Assembly (NCBI GenBank): GCA_011503125.2
Contig: WWBZ02000022.1
Coordinates: 3,658,001 to 3,722,000 of the forward strand
Reading direction: 5' to 3'
From: Botryosphaeria dothidea
Lineage: Eukaryota > Ascomycota > Dothideomycetes > Botryosphaeriales > Botryosphaeriaceae
DNA length: 64,000 bases
Positions 23,512 through 35,078 of the stretch are shown here, in pieces (the first letter of the stretch is position 1; every line of letters begins with the position of its first letter). The translations under genes and the position numbers were made by a program. The notes under the pieces were generated by a model that did not search any database, had not been told where the DNA came from, and was given only the letters and a program-made list of their open reading frames with translations.

Positions 23512-26159
23512 ATGGACGCCGCCGTGATTCCCCCCTCCTCGTCGGCGTCTGCCCCGCCTGGCAAGCGCGCCGCCGCCGACTCCCACTCCGGGCCCCGCAT
23601 TGCGCACACCCTGACGGCCTGTGTCCGCTGCCGCACTGTATGTCGACCTCGGGCATCCCATGCGACCCTGCGCGAGTGCTGACTGCCTGGTTCCAGAGGA
23701 AAACGAGATGCGACCCTGGCCTCCCCCGTTGCGGTCCCTGCGAGCGCAACAACGCCCATTGCGAGTACTTCGACCCCGCCAAGAATGCGAAGATCCCGCG
23801 CAACTACGTCGTCCATTTGCAGCACAAGGTCCGCGACCTGGAGCGCCAGTTGGAAGAGCTGGAGAAGGATGACTACGAGCCTGACCCCGAGGACGTCGTA
23901 CGCGCTGCTGCCGCCGTGCGCATCCATGAGAGTGCCGAGAACCGTTTTCTGGGCCCGTCTAGCGGCATTGCCATTGTGAAGCTGGTCATGCAACTGGCCA
24001 AACAGTTCACCGATTCCAAGAGCATATCCGAGATCGTGCCAGATTCACATGCCCGCTTCGTGAAGGAACGCTTCCGTCAGGAGGATGCCAAGCCCACGTC
24101 CAAGGTCTACCCGCTTGTCAGCGATGTTGCCGCCGAGGAGTTGCCAACCCGCGATTTGACGAACCTGCTCGTCCAGCTTTTCTACCTCAAGGGTGGGTTC
24201 TTCCTCCTCGATCTTCCGCACCTGGATGTTCCAGCTCACAGTCTCTCCTTGCAGTCCAGCCCATGTACCCTATAGTCCACGAACCGACCTTCTTGCAGGA
24301 TGTCGAGGCCGTGTACAATAATGCTGCCAACTCATATCAGCATTTCATGGTGCGCATGGTCATCGCTATCAGTCTGCAGAAGATGGACACACAATACGCT
24401 GGCTTGGCAGATGCCTATTATCTTGCTGCCTTGCGTTACCTCGAGGCTGCTGTGAAACCAATGGACCTCGGCACCATCCAGTGCTTTTGTCTCATTGCCG
24501 GCTACTCTCTCACCACTCCCACGCGCACCGCCGTATACTACATCGTTGGTCTGGCTGTGCGGCTTGCTGAAGCTCTGGGTTTGAACGAGGAGAAGACTGT
24601 TGTTCTAGGAACAGGTGGAAAGGTGGCTGACCCGCTCGAGGTCGACATGAGGAGACGCGTTTTCTGGTGCATTCTTACCATGGACCTTGGCTTAGCACAT
24701 AGCCTTGGTCGACCGGCAATTTTGGCCACACGCCAGGAACACCTAGATCTACAATTTTTTTCCATGGTCGAAGATCACTACATCACACCCAACGGGATTT
24801 TACCCGCTCAGCCTTGCCTCAAGAAGTGGATCGCAATCCATTTCTTCAAGATGAGGTTGTTGCAGTTGGAGATACGGAGGAAGCTATACCAGAAGAAGAG
24901 ACCGGAGCCCAAAGATGACCAAGATCCTTGGTTTCAACAGATGGAAGCCAAATTGATAGCATGGCGGGACACGAGTCCCGAGGTGGACGGTGGATCAGGC
25001 CTCAACAAAGTCTGGTATGTGTCCCGTCCCTGCACCACTTTGACCTAAGTGCTAACTTTCGAGTTACAGGTTCATTGGACGATACAACACGATGATTGTC
25101 TTCTTGTTCCGCCCATCACCGCAGGTTCCTCGTCCTTCCGTCCGAGCAGCCATTCAGTGCTACGATGCTTGTGAATACAATATTTACATGCAGCGAAAGC
25201 AAATTGAGACTCGAAGTGTTGAACTCACGTGGATATTCACTCAGTCCATTTTCATGGCCATCAACACGATGCTGTGGTCACTCTCCTACGCCGAAGTCCG
25301 TCGAATGCATGCCCGAGAAGATGTCGAGCGTCATCTCAAGGTGGCTCTGGATGCCATCGAGCTAGCTTCAGAGAGGTGGCCAGGCGTTGCTTCGGCAAGG
25401 GTGCTCTATCAGAACCTCATTGAGGCATGCTTGAAGGTGTATGAGAAGAAGGGAGACGTTCCAATATCCGCTTCTTCTCCATCAGATAGTGCCTCCGCTG
25501 CCTCACCGAGCACCAGAGACGATAGCAGCACCAGGTCGCGAACCATGAGCCCTGCCACAGTATCGACAGGCTCCCTATCAACTCCTCCTGAGCGTCCTGA
25601 TGCACCGTTCGGCTACATATCCCCTCAATCAAAGGTTGATTTCAATATGACGAACGACCACAACCAACACAACTTCTTCAATTACCAGTCTCCGCAACCA
25701 AGCCATCAATCGACGAGGTCTACGCCTACGAATATCATATCAATGACGGCAGACATGAGCTCCCCGGGCAGCATGACGAATATGTCAAGTCCCGGATTTG
25801 ACCAACAGATGCAATACAACCCTGTCCCCGTAACCTTTCCAGACTTGCCTGCATGGTCTCCATCTTTTTCGACCGCTCAAGCTTCAGAATCATTTGGTCA
25901 TCCACTTTCGCAGCCGCAGTATCAGAACACCACTGGTGATTATCCCGGAAATCAGCTTGCCACAGCAGTTGGATCTCTTTACGGCGGCTACATGGAGAAT
26001 GACCAACCAGCGTGGAATGTGGAAAGGCCCGGTATGGGTCTAAATCAAGCACAGCAATTTGAGCTCCTGGAGAGCCTGCAAACCCACGGTCCGGAACAGA
26101 TCGAAAGCATGATCGAGGAAAGCAATGCTCTGTTTGCGCCGTCGTCGCGGGCGTTCTAA
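23512..26159 (+). CDS. Zn2Cys6 transcription factor with fungal-specific middle domain
   Basis: Four exons (23512-23637, 23697-24192, 24255-25014, 25070-26159), about 823 residues. The zinc cluster at about residues 37-64 (C-X2-C-X6-C-X6-C-X2-C-X6-C) is split by intron 1 after ACVRCRT. A coiled coil follows (HLQHKVRDLERQLEELEK). The MHR domain runs through YPIVHEPTFLQDV, AGYSLTTPTRTAVYYIVGLA, RLAEALGLNEE, RRRVFWCILTMD and HSLGRPAIL. The C-terminal 250 residues are Ser/Pro/Gln-rich and low complexity, typical of activation domains. The start ATG follows an in-frame GTG-initiated extension that I reject. The pathway controlled is not evident. Confidence 0.9.
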
Positions 26160-27105
26160 GCGAGCTATGTCTGAAGTTCACTTAAGTGATTGACTTTGCT
26201 TCATCACGGCCCAGAGGTAGCTCTCCGAGAGGTCCGGCAAGTCCGCCTCCGGCAAATCCGCTCTATATCCGAGATATTGTATGGGGCAGGCGTCCCGAAA
26301 GCTTTGCCTCATTTGGACGCTAGGACCATTCAACTTGCTGTGCTCGCGAATTGCCGAAGACGCATTGCCGAAGACTTAATTAGTCAAACGGAAATAGTCG
26401 CACAACCGCCACCGCTCCGGCCTCAAGGAGACGTCTACTACGCGTTCGGAAGTGGTCCACGCACAAGCGTGCCCAATTCCACTCATGCGCCCCGTCGCGG
26501 CCCTCGGGTGGCTCAATGGACAACCTCTTCATCCTCAATCCTTGACAGTGGAGCCGAGACAACATTTGTATGGGCTCCAGCCGCATATTTCCACTACCCT
26601 TCGTCAACCGATGACAAAATCTTTCAAAAAATTTGAGAATGTTGCACTGGGTTGGCAGCTTTTACAAGATTTAATCATCGTCATTTTCCCTCAAATACCC
26701 GATTACGAAAGCGTTTTGGAGCATGAGATGTCTCCTTTTTCACGGCAGACTTAACGGTCGATGCATACAACACAAAAAAAAGCGAGGTTCAAGGATACTG
26801 GGCGGGAGATTCTGTGCTTGTTTGGTGTTTTGAGGAGTTCTTTACGGCAACATTTCACAATTTTTTTCCTCCTAAGCCTCTTGTTGGCTTGTTTTCTTCT
26901 CTATAGAACGCAGCTGCGTAAAGCGTCAATGCAACGTCTCTCTATTTGTACCAACGGGACATCTTCGATTCCCCCGAACTTCGAGAAAAAAAAAGATAAG
27001 ATGACCTTTCCTCCCATCACAGTTACTTGTATGCCGTGTGATCGATTCGGTATCCTGTAACGCCAAACAGCATGCTGTCCCCTTCCTTCTAGAAAGACAA
27101 ACCAA
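26160..27105. other. Convergent 3' spacer with short direct repeats
   Basis: Lies between the 3' ends of the second zinc-cluster gene and VPS9. It contains two small tandem duplications: a 15-bp pair at 26232-26261 (13 of 15 matching) and a perfect 12-bp pair ATTGCCGAAGAC at 26350-26361 and 26364-26375. The 26190-26636 open frame is not like any known protein. Confidence 0.5.
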
Positions 27106-29667
27106 TCAGTTGCTCAAAGCCAGGCAAGCGTCGACTGCCAGTCCAACCCTATGCGCAGAAGTCCTCGAGTTAGCATCCGTGGTGCTGAGGAAATAGACAT
27201 TAGGAATACTCACCGGCCCTCCTTCATCCTAACGACGTCGTCGATAACGTCCCGGTCAAGGTCCGGGAACATGCCCGCCAGCGTCTCGACCACGACGCGA
27301 TGTTCCTGCCGCTGTATCCTGCGCGCCTCTTCAGCTTCCGCACTAGCTTGCCTGGCGGCGGCGTCCTCGGCGCTGAAGGCCTGTCGCTGCTCGAGGTTCC
27401 TCCTCTCCGCGGACAGGCGTGCATCCTCGCTGCTAGCGCGGACGGGCGTCAGGCGGGGCGTGTTGCTTGGCTGGGGCGTGACGGCGGGCTGTTGCTGGGA
27501 CGCGCTCGGCTTCTCGGACATGTTGTCGTCCGAGAAGATGCGGCCGATGGTCGAGAGCGGGCGCTGAATCGTCCGCAAGAGGCCGGCCACGGCTGCGTTC
27601 TCCTCCTCGCCGCCGTCCTGCCCGCTGCCACCGCCCGTGCCCGGTCCGCCGCGCGACGAGGACGCTCGTGCGGGCACCCGTTCTGCATCAAGGGAATTTC
27701 GTGGAGTTACCTCGGGTCTGCTGAGCGATGACTTCTCAGATATGTGCACGCCGGGCGACGGGTGTCGGTTGTGGGTCTGCGGCCGCTGCCTTTGCTCGTC
27801 CAGTGAATTCCGCTCCGCGATGGCTGAAACGGCTGCTTCCACATTCTTCTCGAACTCTTCATCGCTAATTGTGAGACTCGTCCGATCAAGATTCTCGATG
27901 AATTGAATAGCACCCATCTGGAGGCCTGGTGTCAATATGAATTATCGGGGGGTGGTAGGATGGCACATACCAAGGATGATATATAATAACCTGCCTCGCC
28001 ACCAAGCTTCTCCTGATTGCGGAAGCGAAGAATATACTGAACGTTTGAAACAAGGTGATCCGGGTTCGCTCGAAGAACAGTGAAAATGAGCAAGGGCACA
28101 AAAGAATCTGCTGACTGATCTGACTGCGCATTTCGCAGGAACCCTACACATATCAGATGGCCTCGTTTTGTCAAGGCGGTTGATAGACTTACCAAAAATG
28201 ACCTTGCAGCAGTTGAGAATGCAGATTACTTTATCTCTCGGGGCGCGATAATTCTTGATTTTGAGGAGCTCTTTGAAGCGTGTAAGTGGATATGCAGAGA
28301 TGACCGCGGATAGTCTTACCTTGTTGAGCGAGCTTGAGGAACTTCATGCCTTTCTCGTTTACTGACTTAATGTCAAGATGCTCCTCGCTGACCCAGCTGT
28401 AAATCCGAATCTTCTGAGCAAGGACCTCATCCCTCTCCACATCTTCCTGATGCTGGCCACGCCTGCCAGGACCTGAAGCAGCGCCCCTTCTCCGCCCTTT
28501 GCTGAACATGGGCTCTGGCGGTGGTATTGCGGGTGAGAACGTCTGAGAGTATAACCTGTTCATGACCAATTTCTCCATTCCTTCTCTTGCATTGTCGAAT
28601 TCGGCATCTGAGACGGTGCGCCAAACCTCACATTGCGCCATTTTCTTGCTGATAAACTCCAGGAAGTCGCTTATGATTTTGACCTGCTCATGTACCATCC
28701 ATTGCTTCTTTCCAAATTCGTACAAGAAAGACCGAAGGAACTTCGCAACCGGATCCGCAGTTCGATGACGAAGCTGCTCGAGAAATCGGTGGAAATCGAA
28801 CGGTAGATCAGGCTCTGGATCAGGTTCTGGGGGCGGAGGCTTGTAGATCGAATGAGGGTTCGAAGGGGCTGGGCTGGGAGCTGGAGCCTTGTCCGTCGCA
28901 GGACTCGGAAATGACGAGTTGGAGGAGAGTCCTGGGGGCAAGGGTGATTGTATGACCGGAGATAGGGGTGAGGCTTCAGTGCTTCCCTGAGCAGAGGAAG
29001 GTGTGGCATCTGGCGGCAAAAGGCTGGATCTGCGAGGTGGGAAGGCTTGTGGCTGACCAAACATTGGGTTGGCCTTTTCCAATCTGGGGGACATGATCTC
29101 TTCCATACCCGGACCCTCAACACCTTCGCCAAATTGATCCATGATACTCTGTATTTCCGACCTCGAGTCCTCACTTGCGCTGACAGGGTTCGTGCTGTCG
29201 TCCTTTTCACTGAATGCGGCAGCCTCGTAGTCTTGCGGTGCAAACCCCGGAGAAATGGGCGACTGAGGGGCTGAAGGCGTGTCCTGCTTGGGCATGAGGT
29301 ACTTCTCGTCCTTCGCAGGTGGAGGAGGCGGAGATGGAGAGCGCACCCTGTCGACAGACTGGGTGTTGGCGGAGGCAGTAGCCGGCGTCGAGATGGAAAG
29401 CCCCTTCATCTGGGCCACTGAAGGCTTAGCAGACCCATCTGGTTCTTTGGCGCCATTCTCGACAGTTTCGGCGGGCTCATTAGCTGGACTGTCTGCCTCC
29501 TTCTCTCCTTGGTTATCGTCTGTGGCAGCAGGTGTTACATGTTGGGAGTCTTCGGGTGCGGCATCGGGCTTCGGGATGGAATTATCGGTGGTCTCCTCGG
29601 GCTGCGGGGGCGGGGCAGCAGTAGAAGACTGGTCTTCGGGTTTAGCGAATAGCTCCGGGGGAGACAT
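27106..29667 (-). CDS. VPS9: VPS9-domain Rab5-type GEF with C-terminal CUE domain
   Basis: Five exons (29667-28320, 28270-28193, 28143-27971, 27917-27214, 27148-27106), about 781 residues; the last exon is 43 nt. The first about 285 residues are disordered, Pro/Ser-rich. Then come the helical bundle (FHRFLEQLRHR, AKFLRSFLYEFGKKQW) and the catalytic VPS9 domain at about 400-530, with SADSFVPLLIFTVLRANP and LGGEAGYYISSL. A linker follows, then a CUE domain at the end (ETLAGMFPDLDRDVIDDVV...VGLAVDACLAL). Known role: exchanges GDP for GTP on Vps21/Ypt5x (Rab5) in vacuolar and endosomal sorting; CUE binds ubiquitin. The gene is longer than yeast Vps9 because of the N-terminal extension. Confidence 0.93.
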
Positions 29668-29982
29668 AAGCCGCGATGCGGGCAGCTAGGCGGGGCAGGA
29701 GCTCAGGATGCGGAGCGGACAGGTCCCATGCGGCGGGATGGCAGTGCAAGTCGATGATCAGGCGTGCGGCGCGGATCAGCGGCGGTGTTGCGGAGAGGTC
29801 AGGTCTTCAAAGGGAGTCGGTCGGAGGTATGGATAAGGTGCTGGTGCTGGTGCTGGTGGTTTGGCAGGAGAGCGGCGGCGGTAGGGCTTAGCGCGCTTCC
29901 ACCGCCTTCGTCATGCGCGCGCCCCGGCCAGACACTCTGCATCTTCTTATTTCTCACCTCCCCCTCCGCTCCTTCCATTCCA
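29668..29982. promoter_or_regulatory. Divergent promoter between VPS9 and ASNSD1-like genes
   Basis: About 315 bases between outward-facing starts. It contains a GGTGCT hexamer microsatellite (about four units, 29837-29860). The pyrimidine-rich stretch 29945-29980 precedes the ASNSD1-like ATG. Confidence 0.5.
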
Positions 29983-31792
29983 ATGTGCGGCATCTTTGCC
30001 TCACTCGGCCACCACCAGCATGTTCACCCGGACCGGGGTACCGCACAGTTCCTGGACAATAGAGGCCCGGACTGCTCCCACACCATAAAGCGCACAATTG
30101 ACGCCAGCACTCGTGTGCATGCTCTCTTCCGCTCCACTGTCTTGGCTCTGCGGGGATCCAACCTGGTTCCGCAACCGCTACTCGACGGGTCGTCCGGCTC
30201 GATCCTCTGCTGGAATGGAGAGGCTTGGAAGATCGACAGTCAGGCCGTGACCGGCAACGACTCGCTGGCCGTTTTTGATCTTCTACGAGATGCATGCGGT
30301 CGAAGGCCGTCCGACCCCGCTGCTGCTGTCACCCGCTGCATCTCTCGTATCCGCGGCCCTTATGCCTTCGTCTACTACGATGCAGTCAGTCGCCGTCTGT
30401 TCTATGGCAGAGATTGCCTCGGCCGCCGATCACTGCTGACGAGCACAAACGACGCTGGGGACTTCGTTCTGTCAAGCATCTGTGACGGCCACGTGAGCGA
30501 GTCCTGGCGCGAGGTCGAAGCTGATGGCATCTACATGGTTGATTTAGATGCTTCATCGCCTGGCACGTTCCAGGTTACTCAGCTGCCCTGCGTTCGTGCA
30601 GATGCCAGCAACGTCACCAGCCAGACGCTGGTGAGTCCATCGTTGTTGGAAGAATTTCCCTGAGGATGCGTCGACTGAAGCCCGCTCTTAGGTTTTGCCG
30701 TACCCTTCATTGAATAGGGCTGTGCCCGAGGACCCTCATTTGCTCACCGAAAATTCTTCGCCTGTGCATTCGCTGGGCGATCACCTCACAAAGTCACTCA
30801 AACTCCGGCTCCAGAGTGAGTTGCCGCTGCAACCTCGTAAAGGCATGACAGAAGAGCAGAGTCCAGCAATGATCGCCATTCTTTTCTCTGGTGGCCTTGA
30901 CTGCACCGTCCTCGCACGATTAGCGCACGAAATACTGCCGTACTCCGTGTCGGTTGATTTGCTTAACGTGGCATTCGAAAATCCTCGTATCCATCGTCCC
31001 CACACCGATAAGAGCGGGCCTGATTTTTCGCCCTACGAGCTCTGCCCTGACCGAATCACCGGTAGGGCTTCTCATGCTGAACTGTGCGAGGTTTGCCCAG
31101 AAAGACTTTGGAAGTTTGTCGAAATTAATGTTCCTTATGTGGAGACATTAGCACATCGAGACACGGTTGTTGCATTGATGCACCCGCACAATACTGAAAT
31201 GGACCTGTCCATCTCGTACGCTCTCTACTTCGCCTCTCGTGGTCTTGGCAAGGTCGGAGTATCCGGCAGTGGGTCATCTGACTATGCTACCCCTGCGAGA
31301 ATACTTTTGTCTGGCTTGGGCGCGGACGAGCTTTTCGGCGGATACCAACGTCATGCCACAGCATTCTCCCGTCATGGTTTCACGGGTCTCATTGACGAAC
31401 TTGAGTTAGACATCAACCGGTTGGGCAAGCGGAATCTTGGCCGTGATGATCGCGTTATGTCGAATTCGGGCAAGGAGGTGCGATTTCCATACCTCGACGA
31501 AGATTTGCTTAGTTGGGCGCTTGAAGCGCCTGTATGGGAAAAGACTGGATTCGGTCAAAATGCGCCTCAAATAACAAACGATAGCGAGGCAATCGAGCCT
31601 GGAAAGAAAGTCCTTCGATTACTCGCGTGGCGCCTTGGAATGAGGCGGCTTGCATCCGAAAAAAAACGCGCCGTAAGTTCCGTGTGTGTTCATGTGCCAG
31701 CTTAACGTTTAACGGAAGAACAGATACAATTTGGAGCTCGCACGGCTAAAATGGAAGTTGGCAGGATAAAGGGGACGCAGGCGATAAAGTAA
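29983..31792 (+). CDS. Asparagine synthetase domain-containing protein (ASNSD1-like)
   Basis: Three exons (29983-30630, 30692-31672, 31724-31792), about 565 residues; the last codes only 22 residues, IQFGARTAKMEVGRIKGTQ onward. The N-terminus MCGIFASLG has Cys2 as the class II glutamine amidotransferase nucleophile. The remainder of that domain includes LDNRGPDC and LCWNGEAW. The C-terminal domain has the PP-loop LFSGGLDC and synthetase motif LLSGLGADELFGGYQRH, then KEVRFPYLDED. These match the ASNSD1 branch rather than canonical asparagine synthetase Asn1/Asn2. The biochemical function of this branch is not well established, so true asparagine synthesis should not be assumed. Confidence 0.9.
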
Positions 31793-33255
31793 AGGTGAGT
31801 TTATTTTGGGATATATAGGATCTTGCATCTATCGGTTGAGCCCCTTCATGATGGTGGTGATGATTGGATGGGAGCGCACGTGCGCATCCCGTCCACCACA
31901 GATACTTGTGAGATGGCGCGCCCCCGAGGCGCTGGTTCGGCGGCTACTCTGGGTTTTCCGCATCCCAATGTAGGATAACCGGGTATTGCTGTCGTCAGCG
32001 CGCGGGAGAGGCGCAAGTCGGTGATCAAGCAAAGGCAAGTCTGAGCCATCATGGGGCGTAGCGGCGGATTGGCGAGATATTTGCACGGCCACAGAGGGAA
32101 ACGGTCCGAAATACTGACGATAAATATAACTAGGGCTGCGTGGGGCCGGCAATTCAAGCCTCAGGCTCTGCGGAGATGAACCCTTCTCGGCAAAGCGGAG
32201 GAAGAAAATGGTCTGTCAAGCTCGGCCTCGTCGCGGACCAAGGACTTCCAAGAACTTGGGTTACACGGGCGGATTGGCGAATGGCAAATCAGTAAGGCCA
32301 TAGGGCAGCAGTACACACTGGTAGCACCAGCGGCTGGCCTCGCGGTTACACGGCAAATCCTGGCGAATCCGACGATCTAAATACTTACACGAACAGAGAG
32401 TGGACGGCGTCAAGGCGGGTTGGCAGACCGGGCGGTGAATGCGGCTCCTATTGGTTGCAGGGAGTGGAATAGGAGGGGACATGAGGGGTGGTCGTGGCGC
32501 AAGACAAGCATTTCTCGGGAGCCGGAGACGGATAAGGGGCCTAAATCCAACGTCATTGCCGAAGGAGGAAGAGTCCCAAACGGTAAATAGATCCACAAGT
32601 GATCGGGCTGGCGCAGTGGCCGGCGAGTCAAAAGCGCAGGCGAACGACTCTGGCGGCTGCTTGGTGCATTATGCAGCAGCCCCCTGGCGTGCCTCTCCGC
32701 GTGGGCTCCAGGGTCAATATGGCTGCCCAGAACGGGCAGGTCTGCAACACACCAGCGTCGCGCGCTCGGCGATGCAGACAACCCTCACGAGGCCGCTGAT
32801 CACGCACGCCGCGGCCATGGCAGGAGGTCCGCAGTGGACTGTTCTGTTCGTATTCAGGACTCCCCGCCGCGGCAGGCTTTTCCACGGCGGGAGCTGCCGC
32901 CACGCTGCTGGGACGCGGACTTGTGGGCTTGGACTCGCAATTGGCGTTTTCCCCTTAATCTTCGCCGCCGAGAGGCCGCTCGTTTCATGCCGGGCCATCC
33001 CTCGCCCGCTCTCGACTCGCCGAGTCCGTGCCTCTGCACCACCACCCGCGCCCTCTTCTATCGCGCCTCCGCCTCCTCTTTTGCTGCGAGAGTGTCTGCA
33101 GCTTCCAGTGCGCACCTGCACTGCCATTCCTTTTAATCTGCGCCCTCGACATTCCTTACTTGCAGCGACCTCCACCGCGTCTGGTTACTGCGCCGATCCT
33201 TCATCCACACTTGCAGGCCGCCCCCCCCCGTTCACCAGCCACAGCTGCATTAATC
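31793..33255. other. Long GC-rich upstream region of the Crh-type gene
   Basis: About 1.46 kb without a supportable gene. A GC-rich 303-codon frame (32439-33350) runs into the Crh coding exon in another phase and has no domain, so I treat it as chance. The last 250 bases are pyrimidine-rich and probably hold the Crh promoter and leader. Confidence 0.5.
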
Positions 33256-34502
33256 ATGTACTTCCCACGCTCTTTGGCCCTCGTTGGGCTTGCGACTTCA
33301 CTTCTTCCCCAGGCTCTTGCCCAGACCTGGACTTCCTGCAACCCTCTTAATCAGACCGACTGCCCCAACAACCCTGCGCTGAGCACAAATGCCACTTTCC
33401 ACTGGAACAAGACGCGCACCGACTCGGACCTGTGGAACTCCACCGCTGGCGATGTAGACTTCACCACCGTTGGTAAGGCCTCCAATCCCCCGAAATCCTT
33501 ATCGCATGCACTTTGCTAAACCACCGTGCAGGTGGTGAGTTCACCATCAATGGCCAGGGTGACTCGGTCTCGATTATGAGCAACTTCTTCATTTTCTTCG
33601 GTCGCGTGGAGATCGTCATGAAGTCGTCAAAGGGCCAAGGTATCGTCAGCAGTATTGTTTTGCAGTCAGAGGATTTAGACGAGATCGACATTGAGTGGAT
33701 CGGAGGCAACAATACGCACTGGCAGTCCAACTACTTCGGCAAGGGCAACACGACGACCTATGACCGCGCCGTCTGGCACCCGATCGACGACCCGCAGAAC
33801 AGGTGGCACAACTACACAATCGAATGGACTAAGGAGAAGCTCGAGTGGTGGGTCGACGACGAGCTCATCCGCACGCTGAAATACGAGGACGCGAACAACG
33901 GAGACAACTTCCCCCAGACGCCGATGAACCTGCGTCTCGGAAACTGGCCCGGTGGTGATCCCGATAACAACAACCAGGGCACCGTCGAGTGGGCCGGCGG
34001 CGAGGTCATCTGGGACGACGCGCCTTTCACCATGACCATCCGCGACGTTTACATCCAGGACTACAGCGAGGGTAAGGAGTACAAGTGGGGAGATAAGACT
34101 GGCAGCTACGACAGTATTGAGATCATCAAGTAAGTCCGCTCCTATCGCTCTGTTTCATCTATTGCTTAGGGTCGGGGTCACCCCTGCCTGTCTCGGATAT
34201 GACTGACTCGGCATTACAGCGGCACGTCGGCGGCTTATGAGGAGCTTTACGGTGTGCACGGTGTCTCGGGTCATTGGAACGCGCTCTCGTCGTCCACGCG
34301 CGGCGGTATCGTTGCGGGCGCTGTTGGCGGATTTGCCGTCGCCGTCGGTGCTTTCATCTTCTTCTGCCTGAAGCTGCGCAAGCAGGGTGCCAAGGCGCAC
34401 AAGCTCGAGGACGACAACTGGCAGAAGGAGCAGGAGGAGCTGCTCGAGTACAAGTCGCAGTACCAGCGGATGCGTCCCGACAGCTCGGATGTGCACCGGT
34501 AA
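33256..34502 (+). CDS. Crh/Utr2-type GH16 cell-wall transglycosylase
   Basis: Three exons (33256-33472, 33532-34129, 34220-34502), about 365 residues. A signal peptide (MYFPRSLALVGLATSLLPQALA) precedes the GH16 catalytic domain. The catalytic motif DEIDIEW at about residues 118-124 keeps the E-x-D-x-E arrangement, and WPGGD plus several N-glycosylation sites are typical. Known role of the family: cross-linking chitin to beta-glucan at the wall. The C-terminus has a Gly/Ala/Val/Phe-rich membrane helix (GGIVAGAVGGFAVAVGAFIF) followed by a basic, Gln/Glu-rich cytosolic tail of about 50 residues, rather than a GPI-attachment end. It should be a type I membrane protein facing the wall. Confidence 0.9.
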
Positions 34503-35078
34503 TAATGTTGGAGAGATCAAGAAGTGCAATTGGGTTCAACGGTTGGGAGGAGTTTGTCTACTTTTCTTCCTGCAGGAAGTCTGTTCAGGGTCATGTCATG
34601 CAGCCGATCTTTTTTTTAGATGACCGAGAGGCGTCTTTCGCGGGTCTATATACCCTCTTACCTTTTGGAAATCGTATTACCTTTACTTACGCATACTTTC
34701 TGCTGCTTGCGAGTCTGTGTGCGATTGCCAGGGTTGCAGGGGACCGAGGACTGATCAACGGGCTGCATTAGGTCTAGCGCCGAAGCCAGCGAAGCTTCAC
34801 CGCGGCGCTGACGCCAACGCAACACCCAGTGCAACCTGCATCACGCCCGCATTGCGCCGTTGCAGCCTCCTTCCTGCACCCTGTCCGTTATCAGCGCCTA
34901 TCGTCCCACTGAGTGGTTCGGATTCAACGTGTCCCGCCCGCGGTGTCGTTTCGACGACATCGCTCGTTCGGCACGCCCCGTCCAGCCCTCACCGATGAAA
35001 GCGCATATCCGCACGTGGTGTCATCGCGATCGACTTCCTGAGCCGTGGAGAAGTGGAGACTAGACAGTGACCGTCGCA
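34503..35078. other. Spacer between Crh gene and FIG4
   Basis: 3' flank of the Crh gene and promoter/leader of FIG4. A T-run near 34610 and an AT-rich patch lie in the first 200 bases. No element identified. Confidence 0.4.

Noticed and set aside
23060..23803. 247-codon frame antisense to the zinc-cluster gene start
   Set aside because: Shadow of GC-rich coding and promoter sequence; Arg/Gly/Ala-rich with no family signature.
26190..26636. 148-codon frame directly after the second zinc-cluster gene
   Set aside because: Starts 30 bases past a good stop, no domain, contains the short tandem repeats; most likely 3' UTR and spacer.
32439..33350. 303-codon GC-rich frame running into the Crh gene
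   Set aside because: It overlaps a well-supported coding exon in another phase, has no domain, and its composition explains the lack of stops.
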